From: Clarkia xantiana subsp. parviflora | Lineage: Eukaryota; Streptophyta; Magnoliopsida; Myrtales; Onagraceae | Assembly (NCBI GenBank): GCA_036873135.1 | Contig: JAPTYO010000007.1 | Location: forward strand, 10,956,763 to 11,020,762 | Length of the DNA stretch: 64,000 nucleotides | Reading direction: 5' to 3' | Part shown: in pieces, positions 1 to 12,255 of the stretch | How positions within the stretch are numbered: the first letter of the stretch is position 1 | Layout: each line of letters begins with the position of its first letter | Program-made: the position numbers and the translations under genes | The notes under the pieces: model-generated | Seen by the model: the letters and a program-made list of their open reading frames with translations, nothing else | Told to the model about the DNA's origin: nothing | Databases searched by the model: none

Positions 1-425
1 TAACATTTTAATCCCGAGACACCAAATTTCAACATGGTGAAACCTGAAACTGTTTCTAGGTTTTTAACCCTATAAATTTAACACCAAGCTACCTACTACT
101 GTTTAATTTGATACTACTGTCTGTTTAATTTGATACTGCAATTCAACTTCATAGATGCCACTGATCACTTGAGCATCGATCCACAGTGATTCCCTTGCTC
201 ATAAATTTGGAAATAGACTTTTTTGTTTCACTTTGAAAGTTGGTTTATCCCAAATATCCTGTGTTATCTCTATTAGTATAATTTGTGTGGTGTCCTTTCT
301 ATGTGATATATTTGGTGTAACTTTTTTTTTGGCCAATTTGGTGTAAGAAGTTGTTAATGGAAAAGAAAGTTAGAATTTAGAGTCTGGTGCAATTCAGGTT
401 TGTCCTCTGTGTGCGGCAAACTTAG

Positions 426-903
426 GGAAAGATGGCACAGCACATTTCATATCGCAGCATACAAGTTTGTTGAAGGTACTGGTGTTTCTCTTTTGCAATT
501 AGTTCGCTCATCTTCTTCCCTTTCTCACAATATTTAATAGAGTGAGCTATATATATATGATTGCAGAGGAGGAGAATAGAAGAGCTTTGGACTGATGCTT
601 CTCCAAATCTAGACACACATGATCCACTCCTTTCGCCTTTCATTTGCACCCCAACGTTTCCAGTCTCAGAACAAATTCACCCGAAAAGGTATTCTTTTGG
701 CAGAAGAAACTCACATGTATATTTATTTCTCTAACTTTACTACTACTACTCTACTACCATAGACAATCCTCCTAGCACAGCCATTTATCATCGGTTGTCT
801 CTGCAGGGCATCTGAATGTCGTATACAAGATAATGATTACGAGACAACAAGGCACAAGTCAAAGTTTGTTCAAGACCTAGTATCCTCAACCATCTTATCT
901 TAG
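426..903 (+). CDS. 3' end of an unidentified gene (three terminal exons)
   Basis: Three consecutive open segments with good splice borders are in phase with one another: 426-475 (acceptor TTAG, donor GTACTG), 567-688 (acceptor TGCAG, donor GTATTC) and 807-903 (acceptor CTGCAG, ending in TAG). Together they encode about 88 residues, including RRRIEELWTDASPNLDTH and a basic, hydrophilic C-terminus ending VSSTILS. Earlier exons would lie before position 1, so the gene is cut by the window edge. I do not recognise the family, and no domain motif is visible. The gene would point towards the AFC kinase gene, tail to tail, about 420 bases away. The support is phase consistency and exon-like composition only; a chance alignment of splice sites is possible. 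Confidence 0.5.
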
Positions 904-1323
904 TCCCAACAACTCAGTCATACATGAAAATGATGCATACTTACTTTGTATCAACATGCGGATTCTTATTATCCGTCATTATGTGTCATGTGACGATATA
1001 TATAATAATATAACAGCAATGTTTTTTCTTCCTTATTATCACTCTATGATTTGTTCAATTGAAGTATCGCAAAACAATTAATCTTTTATTGTCTAGACAA
1101 AATGAACTATCGTCGAGGAAAAACCTCTGACCCAAAATACGTATATACAACTTCCATCCAGTTCAAAACATTACAATCAGTCGAGGAAGACTCAACTTAC
1201 TCTACCTTTACAAGGACTTAAGAGGTTGATACTTTACATGTATTCATTATTTCTTTAGGCCAATTGCTCACTTTTATATAGAATCTTCAGCCTCTTTTAG
1301 TCAGAATAGTGGCTTGTCAGTCA
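904..1323. other. Gap between two convergent gene ends
   Basis: About 420 bases of A+T-rich DNA lie between the stop codon of the partial + gene and the stop codon of the AFC-type kinase. It probably holds both 3' untranslated regions. No further coding or repeat signal is visible. Confidence 0.4.
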
Positions 1324-4088
1324 TTACAGAATAGACTGGTCCCTGGTGAAAAATGGGTGCCTGAGAGCTTGCCTCGCTGTCAACCGATCAGATGGATCGT
1401 ACTTTAGCAGTCGAGACAGCAAGTGTAAAAGGTCCCCATCAGAATCACCTACATTGTCTACTATTATCTTCTGCAACAAAGCAAACACACAATTTTACAC
1501 TTCCCACACCCTACTACATCAATCAAGGCCACTACAACCAAAGGCCAAACAATACATACCTCAAGACGGTGTAATTTATTGACTGCTCGAATACTATCTC
1601 TGGAGGCAGCACCCTCAGGCCAGTCCAAGCGACCTCTTCTAACATACTTTTCTGCACTCCGGCTGTCAAAATTCATAGCTAATTGTTATCACCAGAGCAA
1701 AAACAATACTTTAACGGGTGACTTCATCACAGGTAAGACTTACTCAGGTTTCCTCAACATGTGACAAGGTAAAGAGCCTAACACATGCTCCATCATTGCA
1801 AGGTGCTCCAAATCTTCATGAGTTTGGAACAATGCTTCTCCCTGTGGTGCGCATAAGTATGAGGCTAACAACTAATACACCGGCTCTTGATAGTTATTTA
1901 AGAGGACAATGTTGGCATACCGTGCACAGTTCAACTAGGATACATCCAACACTCCAGACATCACATGGATAGCTCCACCCAAGTCCTGCATATCACACTA
2001 TCTATGACATACATCCTTTGGACATCTATCAACGAGCATGACTGATGGTACCAACAAACATACCAAGAATAACCTCAGGAGCCCGATAATGCCGTGTCGA
2101 TACAGTGTAGTCTTGGTTTCTGCCATCATAGACAGTGCTCCCAAAGTCTATCAACTTGATAGCACTTGACTTGGGAATTCTCTTGTAGTAGGAGCTGCCC
2201 TTGGGGGAACGTGATGAACTCTGCACACAGCATGGCCATTAAATAACTGCTCTTAATAAATAAATGTGAAAATCTTATTTTTGTGAACATGAATTTAAAC
2301 CATCCCCGCGCAACAACAAACTAAATGGTTAGACCAGATGAGAACATATGAATACCCTGTATTCTGGGACTTTCTCATATTCTGGAGAAACTAGAAGGAT
2401 GTTCTCAGGCTTCAGATCTGTATGTATAAGACCTAAATCATGCATGACTGCAATACCAATGTAAGGCAAATTAGAACAGAAGCTGATTAGTCTTCCTCCA
2501 TTTAACAGGAAGCATACTTTGAAGAGATAAGTTCAAGAGGCAAAGGTCAGTCCAGTGAAGCTAGAGAGGCAAGAATATGCTAAACTTAAGTAATTACACA
2601 CATGCTAAGGATTCCAGCAGCTGTCTGCCAATCTCCCGGACATGGTCAATTGGATATGCACGGTAACTGTTTTTCCGAAGAAAATCGTATAAGCTTGGTC
2701 CAAGCTTCTCAAACACCTGTTGACCGATGTAGATCCATCCAAAAACTTTTAACCCCAGATATGTTTATTAATTGGGGGAATCAATCTAAAACCGACTAAC
2801 AAATACTTACAATACAGATATGGTTACGATAGTCAAACCAGTTCCTTATCTGTACACAACTGCAAGGAATAGATCCATTCAACAAATTGAGATTTTTTTG
2901 GATGAAAACTGATGACAGAGGGCTACTATGGAGTGTTCACAGCAGCTAATAGATATTAATAACTGTATTAAACCAGAACTCACCCATTGCCGATGCCACC
3001 ATTGTTCAACAGTTTTTGCAGCACATCAATCTCTATCATAGCTGCCTCGCGGTACTTATTATTCCCTCGAACAATTTTAACAGCAACAAGTTCTTTCTTT
3101 TCTCTGTCCCAACATTCTAAAACTTGCCCAAAGGTTCCTGTTGGAACAATATCAAACTGAAAATTTAGGTAATCATCCACCAGAATGGAGTGATCAGCTT
3201 CGGACTACAAAAATAGTTCACCTTCTCCCATTTTGCTGAGGATATTATCTGCAACATCCAAATAGTGACCATTAAGCAACAAGAATATGTACACCAGATT
3301 GATGTAATTACACTCTACTCAATAATACGTTTCAATTCATGAGATAGCAATTACTAGACCAGGTGATGCCTAGAGTTGTCGTATACAACTATACCCTTAA
3401 GTTTGAAATTTAAGCTAAAAACTAGATAAGAATTGAACAATTGTTACATCACATGACAGTAAATTGAATTTAATATCAGATTTCAGAGTTAGAAGTTTCA
3501 CATAGAAAGTGTACCACAACCAAAGAATGAGGCAAGGTATGCTTACAGCGAGAAGTTAAGTTATCTCCGACTGAAAACGAATAATGTCCATCCTTGTCAT
3601 CCTCTCTCCATGGTGGGGAACCAATTTCAACAATTTGCTTTTCAAGTACAAGACTGGTAATTGGTTTGAAGGGCACTGCTGGACATCCAAAGCTTGCAAA
3701 AGCTTCAGCCTTTTGAATGCTAATGATTGCAGCCTGAACCTATATAGAACCATCAGAATCAGTAAAATAAGGCAATCGAATTATTTACTAATGAGTTCAC
3801 AGAAGCAGATCTCATTCAATCAGGAGTTAGATGCCAAAAAAATCCGAAAAAAATTAGATTTTACTGATGCATCTACCAAGTATCAACAAACAGAAGAAAA
3901 ACAGATCTTGTAGGACATCCGAAAAGCGATCCAAGCAAAAATCAAGCAAAGGATGAATCAAGATAGACAATTCGCAACAAGATCAGCAGTACCTTGGGGT
4001 CAGGAACGTCCCAGCCCAGGCGTGCTCTTTTCCTGGGTCGCTGATTCATGTGGGAAAGCGGAAGCTCCCTAACGCGATCCACCTCCAT
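1324..4088 (-). CDS. AFC2: LAMMER-type dual-specificity kinase, AFC1/AFC2 family
   Basis: Twelve exons (complement): 3993-4088, 3547-3739, 3222-3248, 2984-3137, 2811-2859, 2602-2716, 2356-2447, 2064-2220, 1921-1985, 1744-1841, 1560-1662, 1324-1470. They sum to 1296 nt, giving 431 residues, close to the usual length of about 430. The N-terminus has the AFC basic stretch ([17 protein letters not shown]). The kinase domain starts near residue 97 with glycine loop GEGTFGQV, lysine K126 in VAVK, catalytic HTDLKPEN (D222), DFG D266 in IDFGST, and [16 protein letters not shown] kinases phosphorylate SR splicing factors in the nucleus. The family signature EHLAMMER reads EHLAMMEH here (H335). Exon 3 is only 27 nt and encodes the start of the glycine loop. 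The start ATG at 4088 is chosen because the AFC N-terminal motif begins there. Assignment to AFC2 rather than AFC1 is less certain than the family. Confidence 0.93.
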
Positions 4089-4284
4089 AGCAGCGGAAGA
4101 TAACAGATCGAGAGATGCAAGAAACCTAAAGATCAAGCGTCAGCCACCGGACAGAGATTTTTAGCTCGGAACCGAAAGCAATCGAGCGTAGAAAAGGAGG
4201 AAGACAACAAGAGGGTTTGCAAATAAACGCAGAGGCCGAGAGGGACGATTGAATGAAACTGAATGAACCTAACCCTAGCTTTGC

Positions 4285-4294
4285 CTATATATAG
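4285..4294 (-). promoter_or_regulatory. Probable TATA box of the AFC-type kinase gene
   Basis: CTATATATAG lies about 200 bases upstream of the AFC start codon on the minus strand, a suitable distance for a short 5' untranslated region. Inferred from motif and position only. Confidence 0.45.
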
Positions 4295-4504
4295 AGTTAA
4301 ATACTGAATTGTTAGAATTTTTCACCAAATTAACTTTATATATCAAACAAATACAAAATTAGCACACTATTCCCAAATAATTATTAATTATAAAAATAGC
4401 AATTGCTACGTGAGGTATTTTTTTAAAAACTTTTTAAAATATAATAATTTAAATATATCATCTATTAGATAAAGTAATTTTAAGATTCTTAAAATTGAAC
4501 ATAC

Positions 4505-5160
4505 AAATTGACCGGTGAAATCTAGATTGCAAAATTAGATTTAAGTAATTTAAGCATTTATGTAACTTTATGTTTTTCTAAAACCTATTAAAATGTATAA
4601 ATAGTTTGGTCATGTGAACCATGTATACTAAAATTTAAAGAACAGTTTGGTCGGATGAACCTTATAGAATTAAAATTATTATTATGGTTTAAGTATTTGT
4701 ACGGTTTATATAGTTTTATGGTTTTTTATATTATAATACTCTATTATAATTGATGAAATTGTTTGGTCAGTTGAACCCTAGATGACTAAATTGAACGAAT
4801 AAAAAAAATACTTAAGCCGGATTTTCAGCCTCTAGGCTCATCCAGTCAAACTGTTATTCGTTCAATTTAGTCATTTATAGTTCACCCGATCAAATTGTTC
4901 ACCCAATCTAATATGGTTTTAGAAGGAAAAAAGACTATAAAACTATATAAAACCATAAAAATATTTAAACTTGAATTTTTTGGCTCATAAGGTTCATCTA
5001 GCCAAACAGTTCTTCTAATTTTAGTATATAGAGTTCTCCGGCCAAGCTGCTTATACATTCTAAAAGTTTTTAAAAAAAAAAAAAATCTAAAACTACATAA
5101 ACTCTTAAATTACTTAAATATAATTTTAGCTCTTATGTATTTACCCGACTCAACTATCGG
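4505..5160. repeat. Large foldback (inverted-repeat) element
   Basis: Two arms of about 300 bases face each other around position 4830. Matching pieces include AGTTTGGTCGGATGAACCTTA in the left arm and its reverse complement near 4990-5010, GATGACTAAATTGAACGAAT near 4780-4800 against ATTCGTTCAATTTAGTCAT near 4857-4875, and TTTAAGTAATTTAAG at the outer end of both arms. The arms have diverged but remain colinear. A single-arm relative is visible near 16785-16860. No coding capacity is seen. Confidence 0.7.
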
Positions 5161-5222
5161 TGTTGTGCTGCCATGCCGAGGATAGCATCATCGACACAAT
5201 TTAGTATTCTCGGCAAATGCTA

Positions 5223-6149
5223 TCTATATATAATATAATCTCAATGAAACTCATAAATTTTTGACAAGTAATCAAATTGAAAAACAATTCTACAAACCTA
5301 TTGGTCCACCTAATTCATGAGTTACAATTGCATAAGTAACATCAATATTGTGCCTATATGGACATGCTAAAATTCATCAAAAACTCCTTATTCAATCTTG
5401 ATATGAGTTACATTTTTTTTAGTATGTTATATAGTAAAATGAATTAATAATACACTCAAATACTAAAATAAAATCCACATGTTTCATTTTGTACTATCAT
5501 CTTAATATTAAAACAATATTTATATTTGAATATATATATATATATATATAATATAAAAATATAATATAATATATTACAATATAATTTGAGTTTACATATT
5601 TGTTATTTAACTATTCTTTTTATCACTCTCATCCATTTTTTTTTCTTTCCAAAACCTCTTATTCACTTTAAAATTCTCTTTCATTTACATGTTAGTCAAT
5701 TTGCTTCCTCACATTAGAAAGTTGCAATTGCATTATAAAAAAGCATTGAACAAATTGCACTAACATACGAGGAAAATAAACAAATTAAAACACATATAAT
5801 AAATATGTTAAAAATAATAACGATACAAATATTAATAGTACCTATGAAATACCATTTATCTACATATAACACATTTTAAGTTAAAACCTCTATAATGATA
5901 AAAAGTAATCAAATCTAAAAAATTATACAAATCCATCGATCCACCTAATTCATGATTTACATTTACATATGTGACATCACTTTTGTGCCTATGTGGACGT
6001 GATAAAATTCATCATAAGCTCCTTATTCGATTTTGATGGTAGCTACAATATTTATTTTGTAACAAAATGTTAATTAATAATCCGCTAAAAAAATCACTTA
6101 TGCTTCATTTTTTACTATTATCTTAATATTAAAATAATATTTAGATATT

Positions 6150-6180
<31 letters not shown>

Positions 6181-6614
6181 TGAATATAAAAATAAAAAAA
6201 TAGTACAATATGAGTTTACATGGTTTAACTTTTTTTTTTTTTTGTCAAAACTCTTATTCAATTTCAGTTTTTTTTACATGTTAGTCACTTTGCATCCTAA
6301 TATTAGAAAGTTAAAATTTCAACTTTATAAAATATTTGGAAAATAAAATATATAAAAAAAAGTATGTTAAAAATAATAAGATTGGATACAAATATTAACA
6401 ATTTGTATGAAATAAAATTTAAATATAATTAAATGAATAAATAATTACTTTATATATATTTAGTGAATACACCCGGTATATAACTATTTTTTTGTTTCAT
6501 GAGTTTAAACTATTTTATAAATTATGTATTATAAAAAAATTAAAAATAATAAATAAAATACGATTACATTATATTTATTATACATACCACGCAAAGCGTG
6601 GGCTGACCGCCTAG
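5223..6614 (+). mobile_element. Non-autonomous Helitron-like element
   Basis: The right end is a textbook Helitron 3' terminus: stem CCACGC (6587-6592), loop AAA, stem GCGTGG (6596-6601), then 13 bases ending in CTAG (6611-6614) followed by T. The left end proposed here, TCTATATATAATATAATC from 5223, is preceded by A, so insertion would be between A and T as expected. The interior has no Rep/helicase coding. It contains an internal duplication: 5262-5590 and 5898-6230 share colinear blocks such as CCACCTAATTCATGA and the start of a CTCCTTATTC tract. The 3' end is well supported; the 5' boundary is inferred. Confidence 0.65.
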
Positions 6615-7275
6615 TTTTTTATAATTAGTGATGAATAATGAGCTAATTTTGTTGTTCAAATGAAAATTTTGAATTGTTAACTTAAATTTAATTTATAAAT
6701 TTTTAACTGAACTAATTTTTGTAACAGATTAAAAACTGAACTAGTCATTAAATGCACGATTTACACAGAACTTTAGTTAAAATTTTATTTTATAACATCA
6801 TTAAATTATATTTTGTGAGAAAAAAACATAAGATACTTTTATAATTAGATAGATGATACTTACATATTCCTATTATTAGGCATACATAATATATAATTGC
6901 AAAATTCATGGCCATTTTACGACCAGATAGATCATTATGATAAATACTTAGATACTAATAATAATTAGTAAATATATTGTTCAGATATTCATCAACTCGA
7001 CTCTCTTGACTAGTACTAGACACAACACGACGAGTTTGGGCCCATGAATAAAGGGCCTATATTTACATTGGGTCCAAACAGTGTGGGTGCATATCAGGAG
7101 GTGGTTGCTGAGGCGAAGAAAGGCGAGGAATTTCTGTGGTGTAAAGGGTTTCATTGGAGAAGGCATTGAAGAGGTTGAAGAATGGACAGGCTCACTGGAA
7201 TGATCTGTTTGCAGGGAATCGTTGTCTGATCTTCACGATGTGATGATGACCAACTGTTATATATATACTAGCTTT
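6615..7275. other. A+T-rich gap with a weak coding-like patch
   Basis: Mostly A+T-rich intergenic DNA. Between about 7060 and 7240 the + strand has higher G+C and reads as short protein-like pieces in two frames (for example VVAEAKKGEEFLWCKGFHW, then LKRLKNGQAHWNDLFAGN), separated by a frame change. It could be a decayed gene fragment. I cannot name the parent gene. Confidence 0.3.
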
Positions 7276-7283
7276 GTTAGTAC

Positions 7284-7709
7284 CAGTGTTTTGAAAACCG
7301 GACCGGGACTTGGACCGGAAAGATGACCGGTTCCCGGTCTAACCGGTCCGATCCGGTTCAACCCGGTTTTATTGCTTGAAACGATTAGAATTTAAAATTA
7401 TATTTATAAGATATTTTTATGTCATTATATTTACAAGTTGTCATGTAGTTCAGTGGTAGCATATTGTAATTCTCAAAGGAGGTCATGCGTTCGAGTTTTG
7501 GTATCTCCAATTAATATTTTTCTTAACAAAAAAAGGTACATTCTTCTCTCTTACGGTCAGACCGGTGCCGGTTTATCCGGTCCAACCCGGTTTTATCCTG
7601 CCGAACCGGTTTTACTGTGCAGTCCTATAAATTATCAGCACCGGATCGCTGATACACCCGGTTCGCGGTCTGACCCGGTCCAACCGCCGGTCCGGTTTTC
7701 AAAACACTG
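7284..7709 (+). mobile_element. hAT-type non-autonomous element, subfamily A, copy 1
   Basis: Terminal inverted repeats begin CAGTGTTTTGAAAACCGG and end CCGGTTTTCAAAACACTG. The element is flanked by a perfect 8-bp duplication, GTTAGTAC, at 7276-7283 and 7710-7717. Many ACCGG/CCGGT motifs lie just inside both ends and may be transposase binding sites. The 426-bp interior holds a tRNA-like module (7440-7510). An 8-bp duplication and CAGTG termini are typical of hAT transposons. No transposase is encoded, so it would need an enzyme from elsewhere. Confidence 0.88.
7446..7497 (+). promoter_or_regulatory. tRNA-like Pol III promoter module inside the hAT element
   Basis: A box A match (TAGTTCAGTGG, 7446-7456) and a box B-like GTTCGAGTT (7489-7497) are 32 bases apart, as in a tRNA gene. 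The surrounding sequence resembles a degenerate tRNA but cannot form a convincing acceptor stem. The same module is present in the second copy (17124-17175, opposite strand). Whether it is transcribed is unknown. Confidence 0.5.
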
Positions 7710-7941
7710 GTTAGTACTACGTAAGTGTCTAAAAGAGGCTCGTCCAACTTGCTATATTAATTCGATCAACAATATATCCCTACTCTAGAAGTGTAGTGTA
7801 TTTTTTCTTAAAATGTTTTTTCTTAATAAAATGTTATTATATATATATATATAGATTATAGCTTATATAATCTATAAAATATGTTAACTAAAATTTGTTA
7901 GATTCTAAACACACAAAATAGTTAATCTATCAATTTTATTT

Positions 7942-8808
7942 GGGTTAAGAACCTATGAAAGGTCTGAACTATCACCAATGTTAACGGGAGAGGTCTGAAA
8001 TTTAAAAAGTTAATAACGGAGATCTGAAATTTCAATTTTGTTGATTTGAGGTTTTCCGTCCATTTAAATTTAACAGAATTGGGTGAAATGACATTTTTGC
8101 CCCTTTAATATTTTGTTTTATTTAATATCTTATTTAAGGAAATGTGAAATGACAATTTTACCCCTAAAGTCAAATTAAAACCACCCAACTCCGTCCACCG
8201 CCACCCGACTCCGGCCACCACCACCTCGACTCCGACGACCACCACCTCGGCAGCGGCGACCAGACTCCGGCTACCACCTCACTACCTCAGCAAAAAAACT
8301 CTGATCGGAGCTTTGTGGCTCTGGTCGGAGCCACAGAGCTCCGATCTGGAGCTCTGGTCGGGGCCACAGAGCTCCGATCCGGAGCTCTATGGCCCCGACC
8401 GGAGCCACAGAGCTCCGATCGGAGTCCAATCGGGGCCGGTGGCTCAGATTTGGGCCCAATCGGAACCTTGGTGGTGGTCGGCGGAGTACGGTTGGTGGTC
8501 GGCGGAGTACGGTTGGTGGTCGTCAGAGCTGGGTTGGTGGAGCCGTGGTGGCTTCAATGGTATTTTGGTCTTTTCACTTCAAGCATGTGAGGGGCACACT
8601 TGATAGAAGGGCATTTTGGAAATTTATTTTATTTCCGCTCACATGCCAAGCATGTGACCAACTTCCATTAGTTTTAACGGAAAAAACTAACGGAGACTGC
8701 TGTTATCAACAAAACTGAAAATTCAGATCTCCGTTATTAACTTTTTAAATTTCAGACCTCTCCCGTTAACATGGGTGATAGTTCAGACCTTTCATAGGTT
8801 CTTAACCT
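7942..8808. mobile_element. Long-inverted-repeat element (Mutator-like?), copy 1
   Basis: Arms of roughly 100 bases or more start GGGTTAAGAACCTATGAAAG and end in the reverse complement (TTCATAGGTTCTTAACC). The arms carry AGGTCTGAACTATCACC and GTTAATAACGGAGATCTGAA in mirror order. An A/T-rich duplication TTTTATTT flanks it (7934-7941, 8809-8816). The interior has CCACCACCTCGACTCCG-like and GAGCTCCGATC-like short repeats that create spurious open frames. A second copy lies at 30883-31624. Family placement (Mutator-like) rests on the long arms and is tentative. Confidence 0.7.
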
Positions 8809-8816
8809 TTTTATTT

Positions 8817-9270
8817 TATAAAGAAATTTAGGCCAGTAAAGAAACTCACCCTCCTCCATATACTCTTTTAGTTTATAATTTGAGTCATTATATTACATTA
8901 TTGAAGATTAATTTTTTGTTTATTATATATGAACAAATATATTATTAATTTTTATGTCTCCAATTTTTAAATTCATGGATCCGCTAATAGTAAAATGCAC
9001 TGAATTTAATAGATGTCATATAAAATATTAACAATCACAACTGCTTCAGCATCAAAATATTGAAATCAAAAACAAATTTACAGATAATGAATAATGCTGC
9101 TGCTTGAACCTACTTTTTTTTTTTAAAGCTCCATCTGAAACCTTTTTATTTAGATCGGTTCTGGGTAGTTCTATATATATATATATATTAAGGTTGTACT
9201 GTGGAATAGTTGTGGTGCCATGCACCATGCACCATGCATGTGTCTATAAGTTTGCACCCTATATAATAAG
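8817..9270. other. Gap downstream of the BTB/TAZ gene
   Basis: A+T-rich DNA that probably includes the 3' untranslated region of the BTB/TAZ gene near its right edge. A short tandem CATGCACCATGCACC tract occurs near 9220-9238. No gene is seen. Confidence 0.4.
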
Positions 9271-11785
9271 CTAGGTATAGCTAATCGGGTCTCTTGTTCC
9301 TCTTAGTGTGATAGATGATGACAAAGATGACATCACCTTTGCCGACACCACTTTTCTAACTAACAGCCTCCACCTCTTATCTTCCTTCTTCCAGCTGATC
9401 TCTTCTTGCTGCTGTGTCTTCATCTTCAACTGTCTGCACAATGATATCAGCATCAGTTTGTCAGTGTCTTCTTCAGGCCAGGGTCCATCAATATATAACA
9501 AGACATAATTCATGGAACCCACTCCCCACATGAATATCAGTTGGTTGAGATCTTTCCACCAAATCAAACCAGCTTGGATGTTTTTTTTATATAAAAAAAA
9601 AATAGAGAACTTCCAAGCTAGATTGGTAAGCAATTCAATGATTTTAGAATAATTTTATTTAGAATTTACAATATTAATGTTGTAATTAGAGGAGGTAGCT
9701 AGGTTAATAAATATGTAGGTAAGGTACCTGCAGAGGGGGACCCGGCAAGAAGAAGAACGGTCACAAATGGAAGAATGCAACCTCAGAAGTTGCCACATCC
9801 TTTTACATCTCGAGCAATTATAACCTACTGTTGCATTAGTATTTCTCATCTTGAGCTTGCAACCCGCAAAATGTGTAATCAGCTGCTGCAGACCATGGCA
9901 GGTGATGGAGTTATAACTGCAAACCAAAGGGTACTTTGGTCTAATCTCATCAATATTATCCTTGTTGTTGGCTATGTGTCGAGGCCTCACAATAGTGCAC
10001 CCCTCTGTAAATATGTGCTCCAAACATTGCATTGCCTCACTCAGCTCCATATACACTTTCTGTTCCTCTCTATGCCTTCTCCTCTTCCTTTTCCTCTGCA
10101 CTACCATTTCTTACTTATGTTAAACTATGAATAATAACATATTGTTCAACACTTCAACTCATTCAAACAATTCTTTGCTTAGCTTACTTACTATAACATA
10201 TATACAGAGAATTTAGTATTCACACGCAACCAAGCCAATGCAACTAAAATTATTCTTGGCTAACCAAATCTATTTTCTTTTCTTTGAAAATTAGAACCGC
10301 TGACAAAGTCAATGAAGATTTTCAAGAGATCAAATTTGGTATCCAATTATTTATTTTAATATATCTTAGAAACTTCAAATTGACCTTCTCCTTATAAATA
10401 TATTTGGTTCTCATCCCATGTGAAAAGTTCTTGTATTTATATATACCACATGGTTTATATATAAAACGGGTCGATCGCGACTCACTATTTTAATCTGGGA
10501 ATGAATTAGACTATCATTTTCTAATTTAAACAATTATATTTGTATAGCTAGGGTGATGAAGAAATTAGGTAGCTAGCTAGGACCTGTTCAGTTTCATCGA
10601 TGAAGTGGAGAATGTGAAGCTCAAGCCATGGGTCATGGTCCTGCATGAACTTCCACCCCTCAGTCATCTCGACACTCTTGAAATTGCAGTTAAGAAGCTT
10701 CATACACTTAAGATAAACATCTGGTGCGTCGCACATCCTTGCTAGTTGAACAAAGTCCACCACATTTTCGACTGTCAACTGCTCACACAACCCTTTGCTA
10801 CAGGCTTGCTTCAGTTTTGGAATTAGATACACGTGAGACAGTACCAGCAGATGGATCCCATACTTCTCCATCTCTTCTTCTCTACACCTGCTTATTATTA
10901 TTATTTTAGAAAATAAAAGAACAATTAAAAAAAAATTGATCCATCTATCTAGTTTTTTAGTATATATAATAGCATATTTACTTCACACCTATAATACTAA
11001 TTTATTAAACCAAATTAGACTTTAATTGTGTCTGGTCATCATCTATCTATCTAGTTCTAGACTTCTAGTGTTTCTATTAGGTCCCACCAAATTGAATCAG
11101 CAACTACGTCACAATACCGACCAGCCTAGCTTACCTTAATTATTAGTTAGAATCTTGAAAAGTGGATGGCGGCTAATTTTATATATTATAGAAAACGTGC
11201 AAGGAAATTAACGGACCTCAATAAATACAGGTATCTAATGAAGGCGGCTACAGCTTCACATGGAACACCTGATATGGTAATCACCTTGTCTGGCCGATCT
11301 ATAATGTTCTCCAGCACCGATGATGCTGATGCCTATATATTGTTAATCAATCAATTACGACATCACTAGGTTAGATTAATAGTCAAAGCGGTTAAACGAC
11401 ACATATCATATATATGCTAATTAACTTCAGATCTTTGCAGCTTGCTTAAGTATCCATCATTTATCTTTCGAAATAAAAAATCTATGTAAATGAATAAAAA
11501 ATGAAATAAATGTTGATCAAAATCTGACTAAGTTTATCAATATAATTAACAATCCATTGTAAACACAAAACGAAGAAGAATTAGAGGGTTACGTACCAAG
11601 ACAGTGGAATGCACTGGAATGCGGAGTCCACCGGAAGTAAGCACAAGGACATCGGGCTCGACTGGGTACTGAGCGTCATCTGCACAGAACTGTGTTGTCG
11701 GACAATTACAGGGTGAATGTTTGTACACGTCAGCATCTGCGAAACTGTAATTATGGATGTCTTGAACTGCCACTAAGGAGGCCAT
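9271..11785 (-). CDS. BTB/POZ and TAZ domain protein (BT family)
   Basis: Five exons (complement): 11597-11785, 11217-11332, 10584-10887, 9728-10095, 9271-9433; 1140 nt, 379 residues. The BTB domain begins near residue 43 (EPDVLVLTSGGLRIPVHSTVL), continues through LENIIDRP and GVPCEAVAAFIRYLY, then EEEMEKYGIHLL and the BACK-like segment LTVENVVDFVQLARMCDAP. The TAZ zinc finger follows at about residues 215-310 (CHGLQQLITHFAGCK, CSRCKRMWQLLRLHSSIC, CRVPLCR). The C-terminus is a short calmodulin-binding-type region (WKKEDKRWRLLVRKVVSAK). BT proteins are plant scaffolds for CUL3 ubiquitin ligase and link to nitrate, sugar and hormone responses. Exon borders keep phase throughout. The exon 2 donor (GAG|GTCCGT) is less than ideal. 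Which BT paralogue it matches cannot be settled by eye. Confidence 0.92.
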
Positions 11786-11904
11786 ATAATAAAGAAGAGA
11801 AGAGCGTAGTTGGTATTGGATGTTTATGGTGCTCTTTCTTACTTTCTTCTTGTGCTACCTAGTCGTTGAGAAATGTACCTCTCCTCTCCCGGATGATTCC
11901 TTCC

Positions 11905-11914
11905 TTATATATAG
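11905..11914 (-). promoter_or_regulatory. Probable TATA box of the BTB/TAZ gene
   Basis: CTATATATAA on the minus strand lies about 120 bases upstream of the start codon at 11785. Position and motif only. Confidence 0.45.
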
Positions 11915-12112
11915 AGACTGACGAACCAACAACACCTTTCTTCTACAAGACGGACAAATAGAGAAACCGCCTCTGTTGGCGCGCGTGTTGCAACAAATCC
12001 TTAAATAGTGAGTTTCCTTAAATACCCCTGCTTTGCTGGAAATGTTTGTTGATCCAATGCGAATGCGAACGGTCTTTCTTTTTTGGGCTGGCAAAGAGAA
12101 GGATAATTAAAT

Positions 12113-12255
12113 AGTAAATCTTTAAAATGTGAAATTTCTTGTGAAATTTCAATAGAAAGTAAGAAAGAGAAAGTAAATGAACAAATGTATTGGTGCTTGG
12201 TGGGACCCTATTTCACTTTCTATAAAAATTTCACATGAAATTTCACAGTTTGTAG
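12113..12255. mobile_element. Small MITE, copy 1 (pair with 41129-41279)
   Basis: About 143 bases from AGTAAATC to CACAGTTTGTAG, with imperfect inverted ends (AATGTGAAATTTCTTGTGAAA against the reverse complement of the right end, CTGTGAAATTTCATGTGAAA). It matches 41130-41271 across its whole length, including AATGAACAAATGTATTGGTG. No clear target duplication is seen at this copy. Confidence 0.7.
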